From JAVVEH01 sp032251435 (GTDB lineage: Bacteria; Verrucomicrobiota; Lentisphaeria; Oligosphaerales; MVZH01), in the NCBI GenBank assembly GCA_032251435.1, contig JAVVEH010000008.1, positions 1-64,000 of the forward strand: DNA of 64,000 nt, in the 5' to 3' direction. Below are positions 7,808 through 16,439 of this stretch, one piece after another (the stretch's first letter is position 1; every line of letters starts with the position of its first letter). The position numbers and the translations under genes are program-made. The notes beneath the pieces were generated by a model. It did not search any database and had not been told where the DNA came from. It saw only the letters and a list, made by a program, of their open reading frames with translations.

Positions 7808-9814
7808 GTGAAGGGAAAAGCAGCTGATAAAATCCGCAACTTTGTTTTAGCAGGTGACGCTGGATGTGGTAAAACCAGTCTGGCCGACTTGCTCCTTTTT
7901 AAAGGCGGAGTCGTTTCCCGGCAGGGGAGCGTTGATGATGGAACGAGTGTGTCTGATTACCGTGACGAGGAACGGGAGCGGAAGGCGAGCATGTACGCCG
8001 CGCCGCTGAATTGCCCATGGAAGGACAGTCACTTTTTCTTTATTGACACACCTGGCTACGTGGACTTTTTCGGTGAGACACTGTCCTCCATCGCCGTGGC
8101 GGACATGGTGGTGATTGTCATTGACGCCGCCAGCGGGATTGACATGGGAACCATCAAAGTCTGGCGGGCGGCGAGAGACAGAGGCATACCCCGGGCGTTT
8201 TTCATCAACGGGTGTGATCGCGACCAAGCGGATTACGCGGGGGTGCTGGCCAAAATTCAACAAAATTACGGTGCCACTGTCTGTATTCCGTTTACCGTCC
8301 CGGTCGGCGAAAAAACCAATTTTTCCGGTGTGATTCCCGTGCTTGGTGATGATCCGTCGACTGAGGAACATCGCCTGGCCTTGATGGACACCATCGCCGA
8401 GTCGGACGAAAAGCTCATGGAAAAATATCTTGAGGAAGGTGAACTAAGTCCCCAGGAAATTGCCAGCGGCTTGTCCGCCTCACTGCTTTCCGGGGATGTG
8501 GTGCCGGTGTTCGCCGGCAGCGCCGCCACGGGTGTGGGGGTTGAGGAATTCATGGACGCGGTCGCCAGTTGTTTCCCTTCGCCGGTGGCCGGTCGCGCGG
8601 TGCCCTTGAAAAAGGGCGAATTTATCTGCGACAAGCCCCAGGGTGATGGCAAAGGATTTGTTTTTAAGTCCGTGAACGATCCGTTCGTCGGCCAGCTGAC
8701 TTTCTGCCGCGTCTATGCGGGCGTGTTCAGCTCGGACCATGAAATAACCAACTCAACCAATGGCAATAAAGAGCGGATGGGCTCGATGATGTTGGTGAAC
8801 GGGAAAGACCAGCAGACGGTTTCCGAAGCCGGTCCCGGGGAAATTATCGCCATCGCTAAGCTGAAAAGCACCCACTTGGGGGACACGCTTTGCGGCAAGG
8901 GCGACAGTGATGAATTTTTGCCGACAAAGTATCCGACCCCGACCATGCATGCGGCGGTCTTCCCCGTCAAGTCCGGTGAGGATGAGAAAATCGCCACGGG
9001 TTTGATTCGTATTTCCGAAGAAGATCCGACCGTGCGATTGGAACGGGATCCGGAAACGGCTGAAACCGTGCTCTCCTGTATGGGTGACCAGCACCAGAAT
9101 AATATTATCGCCCGGCTTAAAGAGATGTTTAAGGTTGAATGCGAACTGAAGACACCCAAAGTTCCCTATCGGGAAACCATTCAAGGCAGCGGCACAGCCA
9201 CTTACCGCCACAAGAAGCAGACCGGCGGTCATGGTCAGTTCGCTGAAGTCCATCTGCGGGTGGATTGCACGCCAGACGCTGATTTTGAATTCGGCAACGA
9301 AGTGGTCGGGGGAAATATCCCGAAAAACTACATTCCCGCCGTTGAGAAGGGGGTTAGAGAAGCCATGGCGAAAGGGCCTCTGGCCGGCTGTAAAGTCATT
9401 AACCTGAAGGCCACAGTCTTTGATGGCAAGTATCACCCCGTTGACTCTTCGGAAATGGCTTTCAAAATCGCCTCCCGGGCCGCTTTCCGCGACGCTATGA
9501 AGAGCGCCAAACCCCAGTTGCTTGAGCCGATTATGAGTGTCCGGGTGTTTTTCCCTGAGGAATACATGGGAGATATCAGCGGTGACTTGAACTCCCGCCG
9601 GGGACGGATTCTCGGGATGGACCGTGAAGAAGGTTTGCAAGTGGTGAAAGCGGAAATTCCGTTGGCGGAAGTGTATAATTATCCGACAACGCTCCGTTCA
9701 ATCACGCATGGCCGGGGAACATTCGAAAGTGAATTCGCCCGCTACGAGCCGGTGCCCGCCAATATCGCCAAGGAAATTGAAGCCGCGGCGGAACACGAGC
9801 ACGACGAGGATTAA
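7808..9814 (+). CDS. Elongation factor G-like translational GTPase
   Basis: A 668-residue EF-G paralogue. It has the P-loop (GDAGCGKTS, near residue 16), switch region with DEERERKAS, G3 (DTPGYVDF), the domain IV segment GGNIPKNYIPAVEKG and a complete C-terminus. The G4 motif, normally NKxD, reads N134-G-C-D137, replacing the base-contacting lysine by glycine. Such G4 drift is known in EF-G-like paralogues and argues against this being the main translocase. GTG start with GGAG upstream. A strong terminator follows at 9834, so it is probably monocistronic. Possible roles include ribosome recycling or a specialised factor; the primary fusA is presumably elsewhere. Confidence 0.88.
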   Translation: MKGKAADKIRNFVLAGDAGCGKTSLADLLLFKGGVVSRQGSVDDGTSVSDYRDEERERKASMYAAPLNCPWKDSHFFFIDTPGYVDFFGETLSSIAVADMVVIVIDAASGIDMGTIKVWRAARDRGIPRAFFINGCDRDQADYAGVLAKIQQNYGATVCIPFTVPVGEKTNFSGVIPVLGDDPSTEEHRLALMDTIAESDEKLMEKYLEEGELSPQEIASGLSASLLSGDVVPVFAGSAATGVGVEEFMDAVASCFPSPVAGRAVPLKKGEFICDKPQGDGKGFVFKSVNDPFVGQLTFCRVYAGVFSSDHEITNSTNGNKERMGSMMLVNGKDQQTVSEAGPGEIIAIAKLKSTHLGDTLCGKGDSDEFLPTKYPTPTMHAAVFPVKSGEDEKIATGLIRISEEDPTVRLERDPETAETVLSCMGDQHQNNIIARLKEMFKVECELKTPKVPYRETIQGSGTATYRHKKQTGGHGQFAEVHLRVDCTPDADFEFGNEVVGGNIPKNYIPAVEKGVREAMAKGPLAGCKVINLKATVFDGKYHPVDSSEMAFKIASRAAFRDAMKSAKPQLLEPIMSVRVFFPEEYMGDISGDLNSRRGRILGMDREEGLQVVKAEIPLAEVYNYPTTLRSITHGRGTFESEFARYEPVPANIAKEIEAAAEHEHDED

Positions 9815-9833
9815 TCCTCTATATAGTCCTGCC

Positions 9834-9869
9834 AGCCCCGTCCGCGTGATCCGCGGGCGGGGCTTTTTG
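9834..9869 (+). terminator. Rho-independent terminator of the EF-G-like gene
   Basis: AGCCCCGTCCGCG pairs with CGCGGGCGGGGCT around a short loop, with one G-T wobble, and is followed by TTTTT. It starts 20 bp after the stop codon. GC-rich stem plus T-run make this a confident intrinsic terminator. Confidence 0.9.
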
Positions 9870-10044
9870 TCTCCGATTCCGACACCGACAACCGTTCCGC
9901 TATCGCTTCACTGACAACGAAAGTATATTCACCACGGAGCCGCCTTCGCCCTGCGTGGCTACGGCGAGCCAGGAAAAGAGAGCACGGAGATTCCGCATAT
10001 TTCATTCAGTCGAAACGACCGAATAAAATTCGCGAAATGGTCTA

Positions 10045-10102
10045 GCGAAGCTCCGCCTCAAACCGACGAGCGAAGCGGCACGTTCTGGCGGCGGAGCTTC
10101 GC
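10045..10102. repeat. 13-bp perfect inverted repeat in the intergenic repeat cluster
   Basis: GCGAAGCTCCGCC at 10045-10057 is mirrored by GGCGGAGCTTCGC at 10090-10102. Just downstream, GTTGCTGGT (10103 on) is mirrored by ACCAGCAAC copies near 10201-10216. There is no gene in 9870-10440; the stretch consists mainly of such inverted repeats. Confidence 0.8.
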
Positions 10103-10216
10103 GTTGCTGGTTTCTGGCTACTGGTTTCTGGTTTTTGCATCGCCCCCTTTGGGGGCTCTTTTCGGGAGCCCGCTCTGCGGGCGACTCGCATGAACCAGCG
10201 ACCAGCAACCAGCAAC

Positions 10217-10277
10217 GGCCGTCTGAAAACTTGACATCCCGCATGCGGGATTAAGTTTTCACCATATGAAGACGGCC
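10217..10277. repeat. Nested 61-bp palindrome
   Basis: Three arms nest symmetrically: GGCCGTCT/AGACGGCC outside, GAAAACTT/AAGTTTTC in the middle, and a perfect centre ATCCCGCATGCGGGAT at 10236-10251. It resembles a REP or miniature-element hairpin. There is no T-run, so it is not a classic terminator. Confidence 0.8.
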
Positions 10278-10345
10278 TAGTTGGAGAACCATCGCCGGTC
10301 TGCCGTCTGTTTGCGGTTATCGAGGACAAAGCCCCAAAGGGGCGA

Positions 10346-10400
10346 CAGGTAATAGCCCAGGGCTTGCCCTGGGTTGGGGCAAGCCCTGGGCTATTACCTG
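10346..10400. repeat. 24-bp perfect inverted repeat with 7-nt loop
   Basis: Positions 10346-10369 and 10377-10400 are exact reverse complements around the loop TGGGTTG, giving a very strong hairpin. Flanking GCCCCAAAGGGGC and GGGGCGTTGCCCC add smaller hairpins. It lies 65 bp upstream of the PL8 lyase start. It may be a dispersed repeat and could insulate or attenuate the polysaccharide locus. Confidence 0.85.
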
Positions 10401-10465
10401 CCGGGGCGTTGCCCCTGAAAAGGTGCCTGAGTAGTTGCAATTGCTGAATAGTGACAAAGGGAACA

Positions 10466-12553
10466 ATGAAAAAAACAAGCAAAACTTTCCTGATGAGCCC
10501 GCGCTGGAATTCTGTCCTGGCGGCTATTCTTATCTTTACCGCCTCGTTGCCCGCGGGGGCCGCAGGCAACGACATCGGTGTTCTCAAGACGCGATATGCG
10601 GATTATCTTCTCGAGGCGCGGACGGATGTCGATGCCGTCGCGAAACACATGCGGACGCTTCAAGGCGACGGCGCCTGGGCGGATATCGACTACACCGATC
10701 AGACCCGGGGGGCATGGAGAACGGCCAGGCACCTTTCCCGTATTGAAGACATGGCGCGGATCTACCGCGATTCCGACAGCGCCTATCGCGGAAATGCCGA
10801 CGTGAAGGCCGCCATCCTCAAAGCTTTGGGTTATTGGCTGGAACATGACTTTACAAATCCGAACTGGTGGTCAAACGACATTGGCGTTCCGCAATCCATT
10901 CTGAACATCCTGATCCTCATGGATGGCGAAGTTCCCGCCGCGATGGTCCAGCGGGCGATGAACAGTTCCTTGAAACGCTCCAAAATCGGCATGACCGGGC
11001 AGAACAAGGTGTGGCTGGCTGGAAATGTGTTTCTGCGCAGTCTGCTCACCGGTGATGAAAAACAGATGAAAAAAGCGCGCGACACCATCTTCTCGGAGGT
11101 CCGCGTGACCACCAAGGAGGGCATCCAGCCCGACTGGAGCTTTCATCAGCATGGGCCGCAGCAGCAGTTTGGCAACTACGGCAAAAATTTTGGCGACAGT
11201 ATTACGCGGTGGGCGCTCGTCTTTCGCGGCACCGATTACGCGCTGGATAGCGGGAGGCTTGCGATTCTGCGCGATTACCTGCTGCGGGGGCCGTCATGGA
11301 TCATGTGGAAAGGGCATTTCGATTTTAGCGCCTGCGGCCGGCAGATCGGCGAAAACTGCCAGCCCCGGAAGGGACGGGAAACCCTTGCTCAACTCGAACG
11401 GATGCTTCGGATTGATTCAGCCAACGCCGACCACTACCGAAGGATCATCGAGAACAACCGGAATGAAACAGTCAACATCATGGTCGGCAATAAGCAGTTC
11501 TGGAGCTCGGACATGATGGCGCATCGCCGTCCGCAGTGGTACGCCTCGGTCAAGATGAGCTCCGAACGGGTCATTGGTGGCGAGATGATCAACAGCGAAA
11601 ACATGAACGGCCTGCACCTCGGTGATGGGGTTCTGTTCGTCTATCGGACCGCCCTGGAGTACGATGGAATCCAGGCAATCTGGGACTGGCACCGGCTGCC
11701 GGGAACCACCACGGACCAATCGATCAAGGATCTGACGCCGGGGAGGGTGCGTTGCCGGTTGCCGACGGATTTTGTGGGGGGTGTCAGTGACGGATCAAAC
11801 GGTCTTGCCGCGTTCGACTACAAGCGTGACGGGCTCTCGGCCCGCAAGTCGTGGTTCTTCCTCGATGACGCGATTGTCTGTCTGGGTGCCGGTATTCACG
11901 CTGACGAATCAGGCTCGGTTTTGACTTCGGTTCAGCAGTCGCTGCTGCGGGGCGCGGTGGTCACCGCATCCGGTGAGGCAAAACCGGGCGCGGCTGCTCT
12001 ACAGTCCGGCGACTGGGTTCATCATGCGGATATTGGCTATCTGATTCTGGACGGCGCCAAAACCACGCTGCGCATCGCGAACCAGGAAGGGAGCTGGAAG
12101 AAAGTGATCGGTCGCCGCCCTGAGGCGCCCGTCGCCGGCGACGTCTTCAGTATCTGGGTTGATCACGGCCGGGCGCCCAAAAACGGGAGCTATGCCTATG
12201 CGGTATTCCCGGAGGCATCGGCGGCGGACATGGCGCGGCGCGCCGCCAATCCGGGATTCCTCATTCTGCGCAATACGCCCGAGCTTCAGGCGGTCGCCTC
12301 CGCGGAGGGGGTACAGGCCGTGTTTTATGTGCCGGGCGAGCTGGCGTTGCCCAATGGCCAGACGATCTTGACCGACACGCCGTGCATCGCCAGCGTGAGC
12401 CAATCTCCTGATGGACGCAGTGTATGTGTGGCCGAACCGACCGGGAAAAAGGTCGGGCTGGAGTTGAAAATTGGTGGTGAGACGATTATTGTCGAACTCC
12501 CTGTCGGCGGGGATGCGGGCAAGACCGATCAACAGGCGATTACAGGCCGATAA
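10466..12553 (+). CDS. Polysaccharide lyase family 8 (chondroitin AC/hyaluronate lyase-like)
   Basis: A 695-residue secreted lyase that would cleave uronic-acid-containing chains, such as chondroitin-type glycosaminoglycans, by beta-elimination. ATG at 10466 follows AAAGGGA and opens a signal peptide ending near PAGAAG. The PL8 catalytic residues are visible with correct spacing: N180 (GQNKVW), H229 and Y238 (FHQHGPQQQFGNYG) and R292 (ACGRQIG). The H-Y and H-R distances of 9 and 63 match those recalled for chondroitin AC lyase (H225, Y234, R288). Length equals the compact chondroitin AC group. It is the first gene of an eight-gene polysaccharide locus and lies 17 bp from a sulfatase. Substrate preference within PL8 cannot be fixed from sequence. 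Confidence 0.9.
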   Translation: MKKTSKTFLMSPRWNSVLAAILIFTASLPAGAAGNDIGVLKTRYADYLLEARTDVDAVAKHMRTLQGDGAWADIDYTDQTRGAWRTARHLSRIEDMARIYRDSDSAYRGNADVKAAILKALGYWLEHDFTNPNWWSNDIGVPQSILNILILMDGEVPAAMVQRAMNSSLKRSKIGMTGQNKVWLAGNVFLRSLLTGDEKQMKKARDTIFSEVRVTTKEGIQPDWSFHQHGPQQQFGNYGKNFGDSITRWALVFRGTDYALDSGRLAILRDYLLRGPSWIMWKGHFDFSACGRQIGENCQPRKGRETLAQLERMLRIDSANADHYRRIIENNRNETVNIMVGNKQFWSSDMMAHRRPQWYASVKMSSERVIGGEMINSENMNGLHLGDGVLFVYRTALEYDGIQAIWDWHRLPGTTTDQSIKDLTPGRVRCRLPTDFVGGVSDGSNGLAAFDYKRDGLSARKSWFFLDDAIVCLGAGIHADESGSVLTSVQQSLLRGAVVTASGEAKPGAAALQSGDWVHHADIGYLILDGAKTTLRIANQEGSWKKVIGRRPEAPVAGDVFSIWVDHGRAPKNGSYAYAVFPEASAADMARRAANPGFLILRNTPELQAVASAEGVQAVFYVPGELALPNGQTILTDTPCIASVSQSPDGRSVCVAEPTGKKVGLELKIGGETIIVELPVGGDAGKTDQQAITGR

Positions 12554-12570
12554 GCCATTGAAGGTAGAAC

Positions 12571-14136
12571 ATGATGAAGAAAAATAAGTTGGGTATCGCG
12601 TCACTCGTCTCGGCGACCGCCTTGAGCGGTGTGGCGGGGGTGTCCGCGGAAGCGCGAACGGAACAGGGGGCCTCCGCGCGACACCCCAACATCGTCATCC
12701 TGTATGCCGATGACATGGGCTATGGCGACCCGGGAGTCAACAACCCGGCCTCGAAGATTCCAACCCCGCATCTCGACCGGCTAGCGGCGCGGGGAACGCG
12801 CTTCACCGACGCCCACAGTTCGTCGGGGATCTGCACGCCCTCGCGCTATGCCCTGCTCACCGGCCGCCATCACTGGCGCGACTTCCACGGGATTGTCGGC
12901 GCCTTCGGGAAACCGGTCTTCAAAGAAGGGCAGCTCACTCTGCCGGGGATGCTCCGGGAGAAGGGGTATGAGACCGCCGCCATCGGCAAGTGGCACCTCG
13001 GCTGGGACTGGGATGCCATCCGCAAGCCTGGTGCTCCGAAGGCTTCCATCCAGCCCGGCGACTTTGACTGGACAAAACCCGTTCCCGGCGGCCCGCTGGA
13101 TCGCGGATTCGACCGCTACTTCGGCGACGATGTCATCAATTTTCCCCCCTACGCCTGGATCGAAGACAACAAGCTTGTCAAGGCGCCGGAGGTCATGATG
13201 GACAGCAAGACGTGGAAGCCGATCAAGGAAGGCGGTTGGGAATGCCGCAAAGGCCCTATGGTCGGCGGCTGGGATCCCTACGCGATCCTGCCCACGCTGA
13301 CCGGGCAGGGAGTGGATTTCATTCGTTCCCGCAAGGAGGCCGAGAAGCCGTTCTTCCTCTACTTCGCCTATCCATCGCCGCACGCGCCCATCATCCCCAA
13401 TGATGAATTCGACGGCAAATCGCAGGCGGGTCCGTATGGCGACTTTGTCTGCGAGACGGATCATTCGATCGGGCAACTGCTTGCCGCGCTTGAGGAGAGC
13501 GGGCTGGCCGACAACACCATCGTCGTCTTCTCCGCCGACAATGGCGCGGAGAACTATGCCTACGCCCGCGACGCGGCATACGACCACTGGTCGTCCGCCC
13601 CGTTTCGCGGGCGGAAACGGGACACCTACGAGGGCGGGCATCATGTCCCGTTCCTCATCCGCTGGCCAGGGGTGACCAAGCCGGGGGCGGTGTCGGACGC
13701 GCTGATCTCGCAGGTCGACCTCATGGCCACCTTCGCCGCGCTGGTCGGTTACAAACTGCCCGATAATGCGGCCGAGGACTCGCATGATTTTCTCGCCTAT
13801 CTGCGCGGGGAGGTCGAAGCCGGGCCGCGCACCGCCATCGTCCACAACACCAACAAGGATAAATACGCCCTGCGCGATGGGGACTGGCTGCTGATCGACG
13901 GCAAGAGCGGCTACACCTCCAAGCCGGCGCCGGCGGCGTGGCACAGGAAACACGGGTATGCCGACGACGATGGCCTGCCGGTCGAACTCTACCATCTCAA
14001 AGACGATCCCGGGCAGCGGCACAACCTTGCGGCTAAACACCCGGAACGGGTCGAGTCAATGCAGACGACGCTCCGGAAGATTCGCAAGCAGGGGCATTCG
14101 GCGCCCCGGCTGACCCATGACCAAACGTCATTATGA
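12571..14136 (+). CDS. Secreted sulfatase (arylsulfatase A-like, type I)
   Basis: A 521-residue sulfatase with an N-terminal signal peptide (hydrophobic stretch ending near SAEA). The metal-site start NIVILYADDMGYGDPG and the formylglycine signature C88-T-P-S-R followed by YALLTGR are intact. FSADNGAE and GGHHVPFLIRWPG are further family motifs. It removes sulfate esters from glycan, in the periplasm or outside. The cysteine requires conversion to formylglycine; no sulfatase-maturing enzyme is encoded in the window. It is placed between PL8 and a second sulfatase. Confidence 0.93.
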   Translation: MMKKNKLGIASLVSATALSGVAGVSAEARTEQGASARHPNIVILYADDMGYGDPGVNNPASKIPTPHLDRLAARGTRFTDAHSSSGICTPSRYALLTGRHHWRDFHGIVGAFGKPVFKEGQLTLPGMLREKGYETAAIGKWHLGWDWDAIRKPGAPKASIQPGDFDWTKPVPGGPLDRGFDRYFGDDVINFPPYAWIEDNKLVKAPEVMMDSKTWKPIKEGGWECRKGPMVGGWDPYAILPTLTGQGVDFIRSRKEAEKPFFLYFAYPSPHAPIIPNDEFDGKSQAGPYGDFVCETDHSIGQLLAALEESGLADNTIVVFSADNGAENYAYARDAAYDHWSSAPFRGRKRDTYEGGHHVPFLIRWPGVTKPGAVSDALISQVDLMATFAALVGYKLPDNAAEDSHDFLAYLRGEVEAGPRTAIVHNTNKDKYALRDGDWLLIDGKSGYTSKPAPAAWHRKHGYADDDGLPVELYHLKDDPGQRHNLAAKHPERVESMQTTLRKIRKQGHSAPRLTHDQTSL

Positions 14137-14146
14137 GGAGGTGTCT

Positions 14147-15568
14147 ATGACCGATTCAAATCATGGAATGATCTTTACCGCAGGCCTGGCCGCGGCAGGG
14201 CTGCTTGCGACCCTGCCTTCATTGGCACAGGATGCGAAGCGTCCTAATGTTCTATTCATCGCGGTGGATGATCTAAGGCCGGAACTCGGCTGCTATGGTA
14301 GTGCGATGGTGAAATCGCCCAACATTGATCGACTTGCCGCAAAGGGCATTGTTTTTGAGCGCGCCTACTGCCAGCAGGCGGTCTGCCATCCGTCGCGGGT
14401 CAGCCTGCTGACCGGGCAGCGGCCGGATACGACAAAAGTCACAGACCTGTTCACCAAGTTCCGCGAATTCCAGCCGGATATCGTGACGCTGCCGCAATAT
14501 TTCAAGGCCAATGGCTACCACACCTACCGCCTGGGCAAGATCTTCCATCAAGGACACGGACAGACGGATGACACGGAGTCGTGGACAACGGTGCCAAACG
14601 TGAAAGGTGTTGGCTACATCAACGCCAGGAAGGGGGAAAAACCGTTCGCCGAGTCCGCCGATGTTCCCGACAACCGCTATCGCGACGGGGCGATCACCGA
14701 TGACGCGGTCAGCGCGATGCAGCGGTTCAAGAAGGGCGGCACGCCCTTCTTCCTCGCGGTCGGCTATGTGAAGCCGCACCTTCCGTTCTGCGCCCCGAAG
14801 AAGTACTGGGATCTGTACGACCGCGACGCCATTCCCGATGCGCTGGTGACCCGGCCGCCCGAGGGTATTCCCGCGTATGCGCTGGCCAATTTCGGCGAAT
14901 TGCGCAAGTACGATGGTATCCCCGCGACAGGACCGGTTTCCGAGGCGCAGCGAAAGGAACTCCGGCATGGTTATCTGGCCTGCATCAGTTATGTTGACGC
15001 GCAGGTGGGGCGGCTCCTCGATGCGCTGAAGGAGACGGGCTTGGAGGAGAATACCGTGATCGTCCTCTGGGGGGATCACGGCTGGAAACTGAACGACTAT
15101 GGGGAGTGGTGCAAACACACCAACCTGGAGATCGACACCCATGTGCCATTGCTTCTCGCTGCGCCCGGGCACAAGACGGGTCAGCGTTCAAAGGCGTTGG
15201 TCGAATTCGTCGACATCTACCCGACGCTGTCCGAGCTATGCGGGTTGACTGTGCCTGGACAGTGCGAAGGCAGCAGCATGGTGCCGCTGCTCGAAACCCC
15301 GGATCGCTCCTGGAAACGCGCGGCCTTCAGTCAATATCCAAGACGCGGCCTGATGGGCTATTCCATCCGCTCCGGCAACTGGCGGTACACGGAATGGATC
15401 GATAAAAAAACCGGCGAGATCAAGGACCGCGAATTATATGACCACGAAAGCGGTCCGCTGGCCACCCGCAACCAGGCTTCAGACCCGGCACTGGCCGACA
15501 CGGTCAAGGAGCTTTCAAAAAAGCTCGACAAGGGCCAGGGATGGAAAGCTTTTTTTAACCGCAGATGA
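14147..15568 (+). CDS. Secreted sulfatase (iduronate-2-sulfatase-like)
   Basis: A 473-residue sulfatase. The ATG at 14147 is preceded by AGGAGG at the end of the upstream sulfatase gene, so this start is preferred over an upstream in-frame one at 14117. A signal peptide ends near SLAQ. NVLFIAVDDLRPELGCYG and C80-H-P-S-R-VSLLTG mark the active site; the DDLRPELGCYG form and VGYVKPHLPF are typical of the iduronate-2-sulfatase-like group. It would desulfate a uronic acid or hexose residue of the same polymer attacked by the neighbouring lyases. The exact ester position is not predictable here. Confidence 0.92.
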   Translation: MTDSNHGMIFTAGLAAAGLLATLPSLAQDAKRPNVLFIAVDDLRPELGCYGSAMVKSPNIDRLAAKGIVFERAYCQQAVCHPSRVSLLTGQRPDTTKVTDLFTKFREFQPDIVTLPQYFKANGYHTYRLGKIFHQGHGQTDDTESWTTVPNVKGVGYINARKGEKPFAESADVPDNRYRDGAITDDAVSAMQRFKKGGTPFFLAVGYVKPHLPFCAPKKYWDLYDRDAIPDALVTRPPEGIPAYALANFGELRKYDGIPATGPVSEAQRKELRHGYLACISYVDAQVGRLLDALKETGLEENTVIVLWGDHGWKLNDYGEWCKHTNLEIDTHVPLLLAAPGHKTGQRSKALVEFVDIYPTLSELCGLTVPGQCEGSSMVPLLETPDRSWKRAAFSQYPRRGLMGYSIRSGNWRYTEWIDKKTGEIKDRELYDHESGPLATRNQASDPALADTVKELSKKLDKGQGWKAFFNRR

Positions 15569-15674
15569 ACGCGGAGGGACGCAGATGATCTCAAAAGAAT
15601 TGTTAATGTGTTACGACACTTTAATCTTTCGCCCTAATCTTTCACCTTAATCGATCCCATGGGATGGCTGTGAA

Positions 15675-16439
15675 ATGAACATTCTGAAACGCCGTGTCAT
15701 TTTGATTGCAATGGCCATGCTGATCGTTGGCAGAGCCGCACAGGCGGGAGAAATGTCTATGAAGATGGCGATCATCAAGGCGGACGACATTCGGGGAAAA
15801 ACAGCGAAGTGGGAGCGCTTCTTCGCGCTCTCCCAAAAAAAGGGGGTCAAGGTGTCGGCCGGCATCATCTGCGAATCTCTTCAGAGTGAGAAGCCGGACT
15901 ATGTCGCATGGTTGAAGAAATGGCAATCATCAGGCTTGGTGGAGTTTTGGAATCATGGCTGGGACCACAAGCGCTGGACGGCGGAGGATGGGAAAGAACT
16001 CCGCGAATTTTCCGGATCGGGCTACGAACACCAGAAGCGGCATTTCGACCAGTCGCAAGCCCTGATGAAGAAGGTGCTCGGTGCCGCGCCGGTGGCCTTC
16101 GGCGCGCCCTACAATGCCATCGACGCGGACACCGCGAAGGTGCTGGCCGAGGACCCGGACACGCGTCTGTTCTTCGGGTACGGCGGCAAACCGGTCAAAG
16201 GCAAGCTGCTGGCCCCGATGATGCTGCGCGGCGAGGCCGATGGCACCGGCAAACCAAATTTCGAGAAGTTCAAAGCGGTATATGTGCAAAAGAAAAATCT
16301 ATCATTCACCGCCATCCAATTCCATCCGAACAGCTTCGGCGATGAGCATTTCGCGGAGTACGCGAAAATCCTCGATTTTTTGATTGCCGAGGGCTGGATA
16401 TTTGTCCTGCCGGCGGAATATGCGAAAGGAGCGGAATAA
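15675..16439 (+). CDS. Polysaccharide deacetylase-like secreted protein
   Basis: A 254-residue protein with a short signal peptide (ILIAMAML... QAGE). The mature part begins with KMAIIKADDIRGK, where the paired Asp resembles the metal-binding start of NodB-type barrels, and continues with VEFWNHGWDHKRW, an H-x-x-x-H-like pair. FGAPYNAIDADT fits a later barrel strand. This suggests a carbohydrate esterase of the CE4 type acting on acetylated glycan. Its next neighbour begins at the stop codon (TAATG), so they are coupled. The family match is by motif only. Confidence 0.65.
   Translation: MNILKRRVILIAMAMLIVGRAAQAGEMSMKMAIIKADDIRGKTAKWERFFALSQKKGVKVSAGIICESLQSEKPDYVAWLKKWQSSGLVEFWNHGWDHKRWTAEDGKELREFSGSGYEHQKRHFDQSQALMKKVLGAAPVAFGAPYNAIDADTAKVLAEDPDTRLFFGYGGKPVKGKLLAPMMLRGEADGTGKPNFEKFKAVYVQKKNLSFTAIQFHPNSFGDEHFAEYAKILDFLIAEGWIFVLPAEYAKGAE

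Noticed and set aside
10346..10400. Intrinsic terminator
   Set aside because: Strong hairpin but no T-run, and a good terminator already exists at 9834-9869.
12781..14040. 419-codon open frame opposite the first sulfatase
   Set aside because: Mirror of a GC-rich gene with no recognisable domain; the plus-strand sulfatase has intact active-site motifs.
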